Source: Succinivibrionaceae bacterium UBA3769
GTDB lineage: Bacteria; Pseudomonadota; Gammaproteobacteria; Enterobacterales; Succinivibrionaceae
Length of the DNA stretch: 64,000 nucleotides
Assembly: GCA_002372325.1 (NCBI GenBank)
Contig: DFFT01000088.1
Span: forward strand, 12,628 to 76,627
Direction of reading: 5' to 3'
The position numbers were made by a program, and so were the translations under genes. Below, piece by piece: positions 26,692 to 35,841 of the stretch (position 1 is its first letter; each line of letters starts with the position of its first letter). Under the pieces are notes generated by a model. It was not told where the DNA came from, did no database searches, and saw only the letters and a program-made list of their open reading frames with translations.

Positions 26692-27636
26692 ATGTCAGTT
26701 TTTAAGAATGAATTTTCCGGATTTCTGCACATCGTGCTCTACTGCTTCGCCGTTATCGCGCTTTTTCTCTGCGTTCTTCTGCTGACCATGGTGGTGCAGA
26801 TCTCCTGCATGTCCGCCTACACCTACGATCTCCACGAAATAGACACCATCCCCTACAACCGCACCGGCCTCGTGCTGGGCACCTCCAAGTACCTGGTGCA
26901 CGGCGGCATCAACGGCTTCTGGACGGCCCGCATCAATGCCGCCAGCGACCTTTATCATGCCGGCAAAATCAGCTACATCGTGGTATCCGGAGACAATTCC
27001 CACCGGAACTACAACGAACCCCGGCAGATGCGGAAGGCTCTTATTGCCAAGGGGGTGCCCCGGGATCGCATCTATCTGGACTATGCCGGCTTCAGAACCC
27101 TGGACAGCGTGGTCAGAATTCAGCGGATTTTCCGGCAGAAAAACATTACCGTCATAAGTCAGGATTTTCAGAATGAAAGGGCCATCTACATTGCCCGCCA
27201 GCACGGCATCAATGCCGTGGGCTTCAATGCTGAGAGCAGCACTGACAATATCTTCACCACGGACATCAGGGAGTTCTTTGCCCGCATAAGGTGCGTGCTG
27301 GATCTCCATGTCTGGAACAGCAAGCCCCGGTTCCTGGGGGATGCCATTCACATCGGCGACAAGAACATCGATCCCAAGGAGGCTCAGATGCTGGAGGACA
27401 GCCAGCCCCCGCTGCCGGCGGATGACATTGCGGATCCGGAGGCCGGGGAAGAAAAAACCGAGCCGGGAACCGCGGAAGAGAAAACCGCGGGAGAACAGAA
27501 CGGCAGGACAGAAGACGGCAGAGACGAATCCGAGGACAGCAAGGACAGCAATAACGGCAGCATATCAAAAAGCGCCCGCAGCGTTCCCGCGGGTGATGAC
27601 GGCTTCGCCTTTATGGATCTCTTCTCCGCCCGATGA
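26692..27636 (+). CDS. SanA-like DUF218 membrane protein with acidic C-terminal extension
   Basis: The protein (314 residues) has one N-terminal membrane segment (about residues 15-40) followed by a DUF218 domain. Its SanA-type sequences include GLVLGTSKYL, SYIVVSGDNSHRNYNEPRQM, YLDYAGFRTLDSVVR and ISQDFQNERAIYIA. SanA of enterobacteria affects envelope permeability and vancomycin resistance at high temperature. The last ~80 residues are a low-complexity Glu/Asp/Lys/Ser-rich extension not seen in E. coli SanA (239 residues). The ATG at 26692 follows GGTGG; a TTG overlapping the ybeD stop is the alternative. Confidence 0.85.
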   Translation: MSVFKNEFSGFLHIVLYCFAVIALFLCVLLLTMVVQISCMSAYTYDLHEIDTIPYNRTGLVLGTSKYLVHGGINGFWTARINAASDLYHAGKISYIVVSGDNSHRNYNEPRQMRKALIAKGVPRDRIYLDYAGFRTLDSVVRIQRIFRQKNITVISQDFQNERAIYIARQHGINAVGFNAESSTDNIFTTDIREFFARIRCVLDLHVWNSKPRFLGDAIHIGDKNIDPKEAQMLEDSQPPLPADDIADPEAGEEKTEPGTAEEKTAGEQNGRTEDGRDESEDSKDSNNGSISKSARSVPAGDDGFAFMDLFSAR

Positions 27637-27675
27637 ACTATAATATCCCTGCTCAGTCAAAACGAGGATTTACCG

Positions 27676-29136
27676 ATGTATCAGTGGAAAGAATGTACCT
27701 ATAACACCCCTGACCGGCAGGTGTTTTTTACCATTAAAAAGCTCACCCTGCCCGATCATTTCTATGTAACCTTCGTGGGGGCTAACGGCAGCGGCAAAAC
27801 GCTGCTGGCCCGAGCTCTGGAGGGAGATCTTAAACTGCTCTTCGGCAATGCTCCCTCCGGCCTCAAAATAAGCTCCATCTCCTTCGAAAAGCAGATAAAA
27901 CTGATGGAGGAGGACTTTGAAAGAAGAAACAGCGATGATCCCCGGGCTGAAACCGGCTTTACGCCCCGGGAAATGTTTGCCGCCATCTCTGATGACACCC
28001 AGGAAATCAGCCGGCTCTGCGACATTCTGAACTTCTCCTACGCTCTGGATCGCTCCTACCATAAGCTCTCCTCCGGAGAAGGCCGAAAGACCCTGATTAT
28101 TGAAGCTCTCCTGAAAAAACCGGACATCATCCTCCTGGATTCCCCCTTTGACGGTCTGGATCCCGCAGCCCGGAAGGAGCTTCAGGATCTTCTGACCCGC
28201 ATCTATGATGCCGGAGCCTCCGTTATTGTTAATACCAACCGCTTTGAGGAAATTTCTCCCCGGAGCGAGTATCTGGGTCTTGTCATGAGCCGGGATCTCG
28301 CCCGCTTCGGGTACCGGGACGAAATCCTGGAGGACAGCTCGGTAAAACAGCTCACCCATTATGAAAAGCTCCCTAAGATCTGCGCTCTTCCCCGGGTGCC
28401 TCTGGACTGCCAGATCCCTCTGGATCGCTCCCGGCCTCTCATTGTCATGAAGGACGTTACCGTGGCCTACGGAGATCACGTAATATTGAACAAGCTCAGC
28501 TGGACGGTTAATCCCTATGAGCACTGGGAGATCTCCGGCCCCAACGGCTGCGGAAAATCCACCCTGCTCTCTCTGGTAACCGGAGACAATCCCCAGAGCT
28601 ACTGCAACGATATCACTTTATTTGGAATTAAGAGAGGATCCGGCGAAAGCATCTGGGACATCAAGAAGCATATCGGCTATGTCAGTCCCGCCTTTCATCT
28701 GGACTACCGGATAAGCTCCCCGGTGATTAATGTGATTCTTTCCGGCTACTTTGATTCCGTCGGACTTTATGAACAGCCCGGGGATGAAAAGATTTCCCTG
28801 GCCCGGCAATGGCTGAGCCTCCTGGGACTCTCCGCTTATGAAAACGCCAGCTTCCGTTCCCTCTCCTTCGGGCAGCAACGGCTCCTCCTCATTGTGAGGG
28901 CGCTGGTGAAGCAGCCGCCTCTCCTGATTCTGGACGAACCCCTGCAGGGGCTGGACGGACTCGGCCGGGAGCTCGTGCGGCGTTTCGCGGAATTTCTGAT
29001 GCAGAACGGGGAAACCCAGATCCTGTTCGTGTCCCATCATGAAGGAGATGCGCCCCGGGGCATCGGAAAACGGCTGATCTTCACGGATAACGGCACCCGC
29101 ACCTTTGATGTGAAGATCGAGAGCGTGCCGAAGTAA
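27676..29136 (+). CDS. modF: ModF/PhrA-like double ABC ATPase
   Basis: The 486-residue protein is a fusion of two ABC ATPase domains with no membrane part, as in E. coli ModF (490 residues), which is linked to molybdate metabolism. Domain 1 has Walker A GANGSGKT, signature LSSGEG and Walker B IILLDSPFDGLD, in which the usual catalytic Glu is Ser. Domain 2 has GPNGCGKST, signature LSFGQQ and a normal LLILDEPLQGLD. Domain 1 therefore probably binds but hardly hydrolyses ATP. No modABC genes lie nearby. It starts 39 bases after the sanA-like gene. Confidence 0.8.
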   Translation: MYQWKECTYNTPDRQVFFTIKKLTLPDHFYVTFVGANGSGKTLLARALEGDLKLLFGNAPSGLKISSISFEKQIKLMEEDFERRNSDDPRAETGFTPREMFAAISDDTQEISRLCDILNFSYALDRSYHKLSSGEGRKTLIIEALLKKPDIILLDSPFDGLDPAARKELQDLLTRIYDAGASVIVNTNRFEEISPRSEYLGLVMSRDLARFGYRDEILEDSSVKQLTHYEKLPKICALPRVPLDCQIPLDRSRPLIVMKDVTVAYGDHVILNKLSWTVNPYEHWEISGPNGCGKSTLLSLVTGDNPQSYCNDITLFGIKRGSGESIWDIKKHIGYVSPAFHLDYRISSPVINVILSGYFDSVGLYEQPGDEKISLARQWLSLLGLSAYENASFRSLSFGQQRLLLIVRALVKQPPLLILDEPLQGLDGLGRELVRRFAEFLMQNGETQILFVSHHEGDAPRGIGKRLIFTDNGTRTFDVKIESVPK

Positions 29137-29209
29137 AGCGCCGAAGTAAAGCGCCGCAGCAGAGAACAAGGCGGGGCGGGAGCCGGTTTCCCCGCTCCTG
29201 AAAACTAAG

Positions 29210-29229
29210 CCCCGTTCCGGAGAACGGGG
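29210..29229 (-). terminator. Terminator hairpin for the Hsp70 module
   Basis: CCCCGTT (29210-29216) pairs with AACGGGG (29223-29229). Read on the minus strand it is followed by CTTAGTTTTC. It lies between the convergent modF-like and Hsp70 genes. A second hairpin-forming stretch (TTCGCT ... AGCGAA) lies at about 29241-29265. Confidence 0.55.
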
Positions 29230-29282
29230 CCATTGTCGGGTTCGCTTTGCCCGCTGGTTAGCGAAGCGGCTATGAAAAACTC

Positions 29283-31784
29283 TTACTCCAGGAAGCCCTG
29301 ATGATTAAACATGCTTTCTCTGGGGATCAGCATTTCAATAGCTGTTACCACTTTCAAGTACATGGGATCATCAAAATTGTCAAAACCGATGTCTTTCAGC
29401 TGTTTCAGCAGAGGAGCCATCTGCTTTCCGGTGCTGAAACTGCGATAGAAGCCGCTCTCATACCAGAACTGCAGCACTTGGGCATTACGAACTCTGGCGG
29501 CTTTTTTGTTATACGCCGAAACCAGGTCTCCTCTCAGCGCCCGGAGCTCCTGAATATCCTTGGTATCCATCTCATCGTCTCCCGGAATGCGGGTAAGATA
29601 TTCTTCCTGCCACACCTCTTCTTCATCAGGATCAACCCTTTTGGTCTTAATATCCGCAAAGAAAAACTTCAAAAGCTCCCTTTCATGCTTGAGATAGTAG
29701 TTATCCGCCAGAATCAGCACCTGCCGGACATTCTGCAAAATGGCCCGGAACTCCAGTGATTTGTCCCCCTGCTGGAATCTTACTACGTCCTTGTTGCACT
29801 CTGCGAGTTTGCGCTCAATGGCTTTGGTATTTATCCCCGCATCATTCATCTCTCCAAGAAGTTCGCTGATCCGGACAGTCACCTTGGCTATTTCTCTGGC
29901 AGCGTCTTCATCGGTAAGGCGGGAGTTTATCTCAACCTTCTTTTTGACAGTGATATCCTGTACCGGAAAATAGGCCTCCAGTTCCATCATTTCCGAGGTG
30001 TCCACCTTCAGCGTAAGGTGCACGGGATCCCCCTTATTGATGTCCTTTTCGATTTCCCTGCCGCTGACCACAATATCCGTCACATGCTCGTAGCACAGAG
30101 CCTGAGATTCGTTTCTGATGGTAAAGTCAGCCTGATAAATAGGAATGGTCAGGTTATCATCGGTATTTGCGATAATGTACCGGGGCGCCTTGCGATCATC
30201 ATTTCTGCCCGCCGCCGGCAGCGGGTTGTTTTTCTCCAGCCCGGAAAACGGCGCGATAAGATTATTTATGCCGCTCCCGCCGGCAAACTCGTACGGATTC
30301 AGATAGCTGTAGCAGATATTGAAGGGCAGCACGGCGCTGGCTACCTTGGTGCCGTTTATTACGGTAATGGAATCCGGATAAACCCGCACCCGGCCGCCGT
30401 TCCTGTCGAAGCCGGTAACGGTGTAGGTATTGGCGCGATCCTTCACCATGAAGATCTCCGCCACGCTGCCCTCGGCATCCACGGAGATTTTGCCGGATGA
30501 CCAGGCGCCGTCCCCCCGGGTGAGTTCAATCTCAAAGCCCTCGGGCACCGCGGAAACCGGTTTTACTGCTATCCATTCGGATTCATCAACGCTCATGCTC
30601 TCATAGGTGATTTCCAGCTTAACGGCATCCCTGAGATCCTGCTCCGAAACCTCTGCGGTCGCCTCGATATTCTGGGCATAAAGAGCGGCGCCGGCAGCCA
30701 CTGCGGTCATGGGATCCACTGAGCAGTCCAGATTGGGGCTGATCTGTTCCCGGAGCTTGTCCCGCACCAGAGGGCAGAAGGTAGGGCCGCCCACCAGAAT
30801 GATTTTGGTGAGGAGCTCCTTTTTGATCTTGTTTCTTTCCAAAAGGTTTTTGCACATGTCCACTGCTTTCTGATAGAGATCGTCCATGGCCGCAAAAACC
30901 TGCTCCCGGGTAAAGACGCCGTCAATAACCATATCCTCGCCGGAATCATCGCAGCCGATATCGCCGAGATCCGTGAGAAGCTCGCAGCTGTCCTTTGCGG
31001 AAAGCTCCTTTCTGATCTTTTCGGCATAGATCTTTAGAGAGTCCTTAAGAATGCTCTTTTTGGCCCCGTCCCGGAGAATATCACCGAGGTCGTAATTTTC
31101 TTGAAGGTGCGGGATTATCACCTTTTCCACCACGGCATAGTCCAGATCCTTGCCCCCCAGGTAGCTGTCGCCCTCGGTGTCAAAAATCTGCAGAATGCCC
31201 TCGCTGGCATGCACCAGAGCCGTATCGAAGGTGCCGCCGCCGAAGTCAAACACCATCCAGACGCCGTCCTTAACGTCAGCAGACAGGCCGTAGGCAAAGG
31301 AGGCGGCCAAAGGCTCCTGCAAAAGCTCGCAGTGCTTAAAGCCGGCCAGTTCCGCAGCCTTTACGGTAGCCGCTTTCTGATTTACGGTAAACTTGGCCGG
31401 CACGGTGATGACGATATCGGAAATGTTTTCGGGAACAAAGGTTTTAAGCTTTTTGAGCACCTCCGCGGAAAGCTCCTCGGCAGAAAAGGAACGCTTCATA
31501 TAGGAGCTCTCATAGGCGGTGTCGCTGCCCATGCCCCGCTTGAATTCCACAAAGGCATTGCTCTTCCCGGACTTCCAGGACATGACAGCGGTTTTCTTCT
31601 CAGACTGGTAGTCATTAAGAGCCTGCACCCCGACTCTTACGGTTTTGTTTCTGGAGAAGGACACGCAGGACGGCATGACGCTTTCCTTGGTGTCTGTTAT
31701 AAAAATCTTCGGATTGTTGTCTGAAATGGTGGCGATAGAGGAATTGGTAGTTCCCAGATCGATACCGTACTTGATTTTTGGCAT
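29283..31784 (-). CDS. Divergent Hsp70-family chaperone with extended C-terminus
   Basis: This 833-residue protein has a clear Hsp70 ATPase domain: YGIDLGTTNSSIA at the start, ITVPAKFTVNQKAATVKAAE, VFDFGGGTFDTALVH and ILVGGPTFCPLVRDKL. The substrate-binding half is divergent, and the protein is far longer than HscC (about 560) or DnaK (about 640), with an extra ~200 residues of mostly helical sequence at the end. It is the last gene of a three-gene module with a GrpE-like membrane protein and a J-like protein. This suggests a dedicated chaperone machine with a specific client. The housekeeping dnaK-dnaJ genes are not here. Confidence 0.85.
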   Translation of the reverse strand: MPKIKYGIDLGTTNSSIATISDNNPKIFITDTKESVMPSCVSFSRNKTVRVGVQALNDYQSEKKTAVMSWKSGKSNAFVEFKRGMGSDTAYESSYMKRSFSAEELSAEVLKKLKTFVPENISDIVITVPAKFTVNQKAATVKAAELAGFKHCELLQEPLAASFAYGLSADVKDGVWMVFDFGGGTFDTALVHASEGILQIFDTEGDSYLGGKDLDYAVVEKVIIPHLQENYDLGDILRDGAKKSILKDSLKIYAEKIRKELSAKDSCELLTDLGDIGCDDSGEDMVIDGVFTREQVFAAMDDLYQKAVDMCKNLLERNKIKKELLTKIILVGGPTFCPLVRDKLREQISPNLDCSVDPMTAVAAGAALYAQNIEATAEVSEQDLRDAVKLEITYESMSVDESEWIAVKPVSAVPEGFEIELTRGDGAWSSGKISVDAEGSVAEIFMVKDRANTYTVTGFDRNGGRVRVYPDSITVINGTKVASAVLPFNICYSYLNPYEFAGGSGINNLIAPFSGLEKNNPLPAAGRNDDRKAPRYIIANTDDNLTIPIYQADFTIRNESQALCYEHVTDIVVSGREIEKDINKGDPVHLTLKVDTSEMMELEAYFPVQDITVKKKVEINSRLTDEDAAREIAKVTVRISELLGEMNDAGINTKAIERKLAECNKDVVRFQQGDKSLEFRAILQNVRQVLILADNYYLKHERELLKFFFADIKTKRVDPDEEEVWQEEYLTRIPGDDEMDTKDIQELRALRGDLVSAYNKKAARVRNAQVLQFWYESGFYRSFSTGKQMAPLLKQLKDIGFDNFDDPMYLKVVTAIEMLIPRESMFNHQGFLE

Positions 31785-31932
31785 ATGAATTCCCGTTAAA
31801 AAAAGCGCTGCCCCTTCCTGAAAACAGCGTTAAACCCCCGGCCGCTCAAACTGCCGGTCATTTTGTAAAAAAACATAGCTGAAAACAGCATTTAGGCTGA
31901 AAGCAGCATTAAACTGCGTTAAACAGGGTCTC

Positions 31933-32631
31933 CTATGATTCCTCCGGATCCGCGGCATTCTGCGCCACCACCACCGTGGCCATCTGCAGGAGCTGGCCGT
32001 TGTAATTGACCTGGGGAGAAACCACCTTGCGGATCACCTGAGTCCCCGGCGGGAGATTATCGTCCTGCATAAAGGTAGCGGAAACCTTCATCCCTTCCGC
32101 ATAAGGCTTATCCAGAAGATCCACAAACTCGTAGCCATCGGCCAGCATGGCATCCCGGAGCCTCTCGTTGCATTTAAGAAGCTGCTTATGCCCCCGCACC
32201 TCGGGCCCCATGCGATTGAGATTGTTCTGGATCTTGACGATTTCCTCCGCCACCCGGAGGTAAAACGCATGCCTTGAGGAGCTGCCCCCACGCTGCACCA
32301 TGGCGGAGACCTCCGAAAGCAGTCCCGAATATTCCGCCGCGCTCTCAAGATCCCGATCCTCCAGAGCGGCCAGACGTTCCTCAAGGCCGTCACCGTACTT
32401 CATAAGCCCCCGGAGCTCGTCCTGGCAGCTCTGATTCAGGGCCGCCATGCTGTCCTTCAGGGACTGGCTGTTTTTGCCCAGCTCCTCCTTGAGGAGGCAG
32501 TGATCCTTCCGGGACAGCGCATTTCCCCGGAACACCACCAGGGTAATAATCAGCAGCCATATGAAAAACAGCAGAAAAAGAGCTCCCTGCCAGTACTGCA
32601 ATAAAATGTCAGCAATAGTCGCATCCGTCAT
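31933..32631 (-). CDS. Membrane-anchored GrpE-like protein (possible nucleotide-exchange factor for the neighbouring Hsp70)
   Basis: The 232-residue protein has one N-terminal membrane segment (about residues 14-34), a long helical/coiled-coil region, and a C-terminal ~60 residues resembling the GrpE beta domain (GTQVIRKVVSPQVNYNGQLL, then MATVVVAQN; GrpE has the pattern V-x-x-V-x-x-x-GY-x-x-x-x-x-L-R-x-A-x-V-x-V). The resemblance is weak but fits its place beside an Hsp70 gene. A membrane anchor would be unusual for GrpE. An unrelated helical membrane protein is the alternative. Confidence 0.55.
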   Translation of the reverse strand: MTDATIADILLQYWQGALFLLFFIWLLIITLVVFRGNALSRKDHCLLKEELGKNSQSLKDSMAALNQSCQDELRGLMKYGDGLEERLAALEDRDLESAAEYSGLLSEVSAMVQRGGSSSRHAFYLRVAEEIVKIQNNLNRMGPEVRGHKQLLKCNERLRDAMLADGYEFVDLLDKPYAEGMKVSATFMQDDNLPPGTQVIRKVVSPQVNYNGQLLQMATVVVAQNAADPEES

Positions 32632-32657
32632 TTTGTTGTCTTTTCTCTGTTATTTTC

Positions 32658-34262
32658 CTACTTCTTCTTTTTCTTCTTTTTCTTCTTCTGGTTATTTCTG
32701 CCGTTCACCGCCTTCTTTCTCCGGGGCTTCTTCTTTTCCGGAGCATAGCCGTAATCATCGTCATCATCGTCATCATCGTCATCAAAGCCGAAGTCAAAGG
32801 AATCATCATCCTCGCCCAAAAGAGAGCTTAAAGCCTTCCCCGGTTCATGCTGGCTCATGACCAGTTTCAGCGACAGCGCCACTATGTGCATTTGCAGAGA
32901 CTCGCTGGCGTCAGACAGCAAAGATGTGAAATTGGTCATTATATCGTGAGTGATCTCGCCAATCATGAAAAAACAGTTCTCGGGATCCTTATCAGCCCCG
33001 GATCTGAAGGCCTCTGCTTCCTTTATGAAAGATGCCGCTTTGGCAAAGACATCCAGGATCTCACTGAACTGCCCGGAAATCTCCTTTCCCAGATTAGCTG
33101 ATTTGGCGTTTTTTGATATAAAGCCGGCAACGTCATGCCAAAAGGCAATCAGGCTTTTATTTCTGAAAATATAGTCATTACTGTCCAGCAATTGTCTGAG
33201 CTTTGCCGGATCTGGCGGAGCTATTTTAATTTCAACTTCAGTATCATCATTGTAAGACTCTTTCATAGACCCCATAGAGTCCAGAAACATGTCGAAAAAA
33301 ACATCGCACACCGCCATTCTCATTTCTTCGGCGCACAGAAAAAGAGGCATGCAGGATTTGGCGGTTATCTGTTCGGAAAGCTCAGTTTTCCGGCCGCGCA
33401 TCTCCTTCTTAAAGTTTTCCAGAAGGAGAGCGGCTTTCCGGGCATCATCCTCTGAAACGGAGCTGATCCTCAGCGTCATCTTCTGACGCAGGAAATCCTT
33501 CAGATTCTTGCGCTTAAAGGCCTCATCAGAGGTTCTGACAAAATAAAGATCCGCTGTCAGTTTCTCAAAGGCGGTGGCAGCCTCAGACAGCTCCGGGGTC
33601 TTGGACTGAGACGGCACGGAAACAGCGGCCGCGGTCTTCTGCTCCAGTTCGGCCTCATATTTAAGCCAGGGCTGCCATTTCAGGAGATCGGGCTTCCGGA
33701 TATGGTCTTTAAGACTAATACCCTGCTCATGAAGGGCGTCGATGAACTCGGTAACGTAATACTGCTTCTTAACGGTCAGAATTTCAGTCATGAGCTTCTG
33801 AAATTCCGTGCAGCGGGGGCCGTACAGCGTCTGAGCGGTTTCAATGGCGTCCTCATACTCTCCCCGGATTGCGCTGAGAATCATGAGATTCTGCATGTCA
33901 ATGACGCTCTTGTCCCTTTTGATGGCCGCCTTCAGCACCAGAGCAGCCTCCACGGCATTGCCATCGGCCAGAAGTCCGGCCACGGTGCCGGTAAAAAGCT
34001 CGTTCTGAAAAAACCAGAACATGCCGGCGGCAAGCTTCTTTTCGGGTGTGGAGATGCTGAGAGAGGCCTTTTCCATTTCCTGAACAGTCCGGGAAACCGG
34101 GCCTAACAGCCTTTCAAAATCAGCGGGGAAGGAAACCGTCTTTTTAACAGAAGAAAAGGCTTTGAATTTACCGGCATTGGAGCTTAATTCTCTGGCGCCG
34201 GAGTTGCTGCAGCCTCCCAGCATTCTGAAGGGATTGCCGGTAATACGATCAATGATTTTCAT
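32658..34262 (-). CDS. J-like protein of the Hsp70 module, with poly-Asp and poly-Lys C-terminus
   Basis: The protein (534 residues from the chosen ATG) opens with IDRITGNPFRMLGG and SSNAGKFKAFSSVKKTVSFP. I have seen this pattern in proteins next to Hsp70 genes, notably in Bacteroidetes, where it looks like a degenerate J-domain. The invariant HPD is not visible. The middle is helical with a helix-repeat feel. The C-terminus is extreme: ten consecutive Asp, then a basic stretch ending in nine Lys. I chose the ATG at 34262 because the conserved region starts there; 19 residues more are open upstream. No good ribosome binding site is seen at either. Confidence 0.6.
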   Translation of the reverse strand: MKIIDRITGNPFRMLGGCSNSGARELSSNAGKFKAFSSVKKTVSFPADFERLLGPVSRTVQEMEKASLSISTPEKKLAAGMFWFFQNELFTGTVAGLLADGNAVEAALVLKAAIKRDKSVIDMQNLMILSAIRGEYEDAIETAQTLYGPRCTEFQKLMTEILTVKKQYYVTEFIDALHEQGISLKDHIRKPDLLKWQPWLKYEAELEQKTAAAVSVPSQSKTPELSEAATAFEKLTADLYFVRTSDEAFKRKNLKDFLRQKMTLRISSVSEDDARKAALLLENFKKEMRGRKTELSEQITAKSCMPLFLCAEEMRMAVCDVFFDMFLDSMGSMKESYNDDTEVEIKIAPPDPAKLRQLLDSNDYIFRNKSLIAFWHDVAGFISKNAKSANLGKEISGQFSEILDVFAKAASFIKEAEAFRSGADKDPENCFFMIGEITHDIMTNFTSLLSDASESLQMHIVALSLKLVMSQHEPGKALSSLLGEDDDSFDFGFDDDDDDDDDDYGYAPEKKKPRRKKAVNGRNNQKKKKKKKKK

Positions 34263-34492
34263 AAGGTAAACAGGGTTCAGCGTGGTTAAACAGAATAGCT
34301 GCCGTCTGGAAACGGTCATCCGGCTGAAAAATGCAGTTCTGGGGAAATGGGCATTTTCACTTCCGGATCAGTTAAAAAGCACGGTTATTCTACTCTGAAA
34401 ACTTTTTTTTGACAAATACGGCGGATGGGATGATGACTGGTAATACCGCAACTTCCGATGCCCGCATGAGCTTCATCAGAGTCTGCAAAGAA

Positions 34493-34523
34493 AAGATGCG
34501 GGCCAGACCTTCTGCCGCATCTT
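34493..34523 (-). terminator. Terminator after proA
   Basis: AAGATGCGG (34493-34501) pairs with CCGCATCTT (34515-34523). Read on the minus strand it is followed by TTCTTTGC. The remaining gap (34263-34492) is partly AT-rich, probably holds the promoter of the J-like gene, and shows no gene. Confidence 0.65.
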
Positions 34524-34567
34524 AATTCCAATTACTCAAATTCCGGGTATCTCAAAACGCAGGAGCA

Positions 34568-35830
34568 TCACTCCCGAATGGCGTAATCCCCTTCGCAGAT
34601 CCACTTATAGGTGGTAAGCTCCAGAAGTCCCATGGGCCCCCGGGCATGCAGCTTCTGAGTGGAGATGGCCACCTCGGCTCCCAGGCCGAACTGTCCCCCA
34701 TCTGAAAACCTGGTAGAAGCATTCACATAGACGCAGGCGGAATCCACGGCATTCATGAAGGCCAGAGCATTCCGGTAGTCATTGGTAAGAATGGCATCAG
34801 AATGCACGGCGCCGTGAGCCCGGAGATGAGCCACTGCAGCGTCAAGGCTGTCGGTAATGGCAATATTAACCGTGAGAGAAAGCCATTCCGTGTCGAAATC
34901 CCCGTCCTCGCCCTCTCGGGTCTTCTCCGGAGCAACGGCACTGAGAAGGTCATAAGCCGCGCCATGAGCCACCATCTTGACGTCCCGGTCAGCGAGATAC
35001 CGCCCCAGCTTCGGAATAAACTCTCCCGCAATGTCCCGGTGCACCAGCACGGTGTCCACGGCGTTGCAGGCGCTGGGCTTCTGCAGCTTGGCATTTCCGA
35101 TAAGGGGCAGCGACCTTTCCTGATCTGCGGAGGCATCCACAAAAATATGCCCGACGCCGAAACCGCCGATGATCACTGGCACTGTGCTTTCCCGGCGGCA
35201 AAGATCCTGCAGCTTCTGACCGCCCCGGGGAATGATCATGTCCACGTATTTGTCCAGCTTCAGAAGCTGATGCACATATTCGCGATCGGGCTCAGAAATA
35301 AGCTGCACCGCATCCTCCGGAAAACCCGCATCCCGGAGTCCCTGTCTGATGGTGGCGGAGATCAGGAGGTTGCTTCTCAGGGTCTCCTTGCCGCCCCGGA
35401 GAATGCAGGCGTTTCCGGTCTTGATGGCCAGAGAGGCAATGTCCGAGGTGACATTGGGACGGGCTTCGTAAATAACCCCCAGAACACCGAGAGGCACTCT
35501 CCTTTTCCGGAGTCTGAGACCATTGGGAAGAACCCGGGAGTCAAACTCATCCCCGGTGGGATCCGGGAGAGCGGCCACATGGCCGATATCTTCAATAATG
35601 CCGTCAAGGCGCTTCACATTAAGGGTCAGCCGATCCAGCAAAGCTTCGCTGATGCCGTTTTTCCGGGCATCCTCCAGATCCTGTTCATTGGCGGTAAGAA
35701 TTTCCGGAGCCTTATGCCGCAAGGCGTCTTTAACAGCCAAAAGAGCCCGGCTGCGATCCCGGGGCAGAAAGCCGCTCATCACCTGCGAGGCTGCCTTGGC
35801 GCGGCGGCCCATTTCTTCAATCGAAATCAT
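34568..35830 (-). CDS. proA: Gamma-glutamyl phosphate reductase
   Basis: ProA reduces glutamyl-5-phosphate to glutamate-5-semialdehyde, the second step of proline synthesis. The 420-residue protein is an aldehyde-dehydrogenase-fold enzyme of the standard length (417 in E. coli). Visible motifs are VIYEARPNVTSDIASLAIK and the catalytic Cys in KPSACNAVDTVLVH, with ARGPMGLLELTTYKW near the end. It lies 11 bases downstream of proB on the same strand. Confidence 0.97.
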   Translation of the reverse strand: MISIEEMGRRAKAASQVMSGFLPRDRSRALLAVKDALRHKAPEILTANEQDLEDARKNGISEALLDRLTLNVKRLDGIIEDIGHVAALPDPTGDEFDSRVLPNGLRLRKRRVPLGVLGVIYEARPNVTSDIASLAIKTGNACILRGGKETLRSNLLISATIRQGLRDAGFPEDAVQLISEPDREYVHQLLKLDKYVDMIIPRGGQKLQDLCRRESTVPVIIGGFGVGHIFVDASADQERSLPLIGNAKLQKPSACNAVDTVLVHRDIAGEFIPKLGRYLADRDVKMVAHGAAYDLLSAVAPEKTREGEDGDFDTEWLSLTVNIAITDSLDAAVAHLRAHGAVHSDAILTNDYRNALAFMNAVDSACVYVNASTRFSDGGQFGLGAEVAISTQKLHARGPMGLLELTTYKWICEGDYAIRE

Positions 35831-35841
35831 ATTTAATCCTC

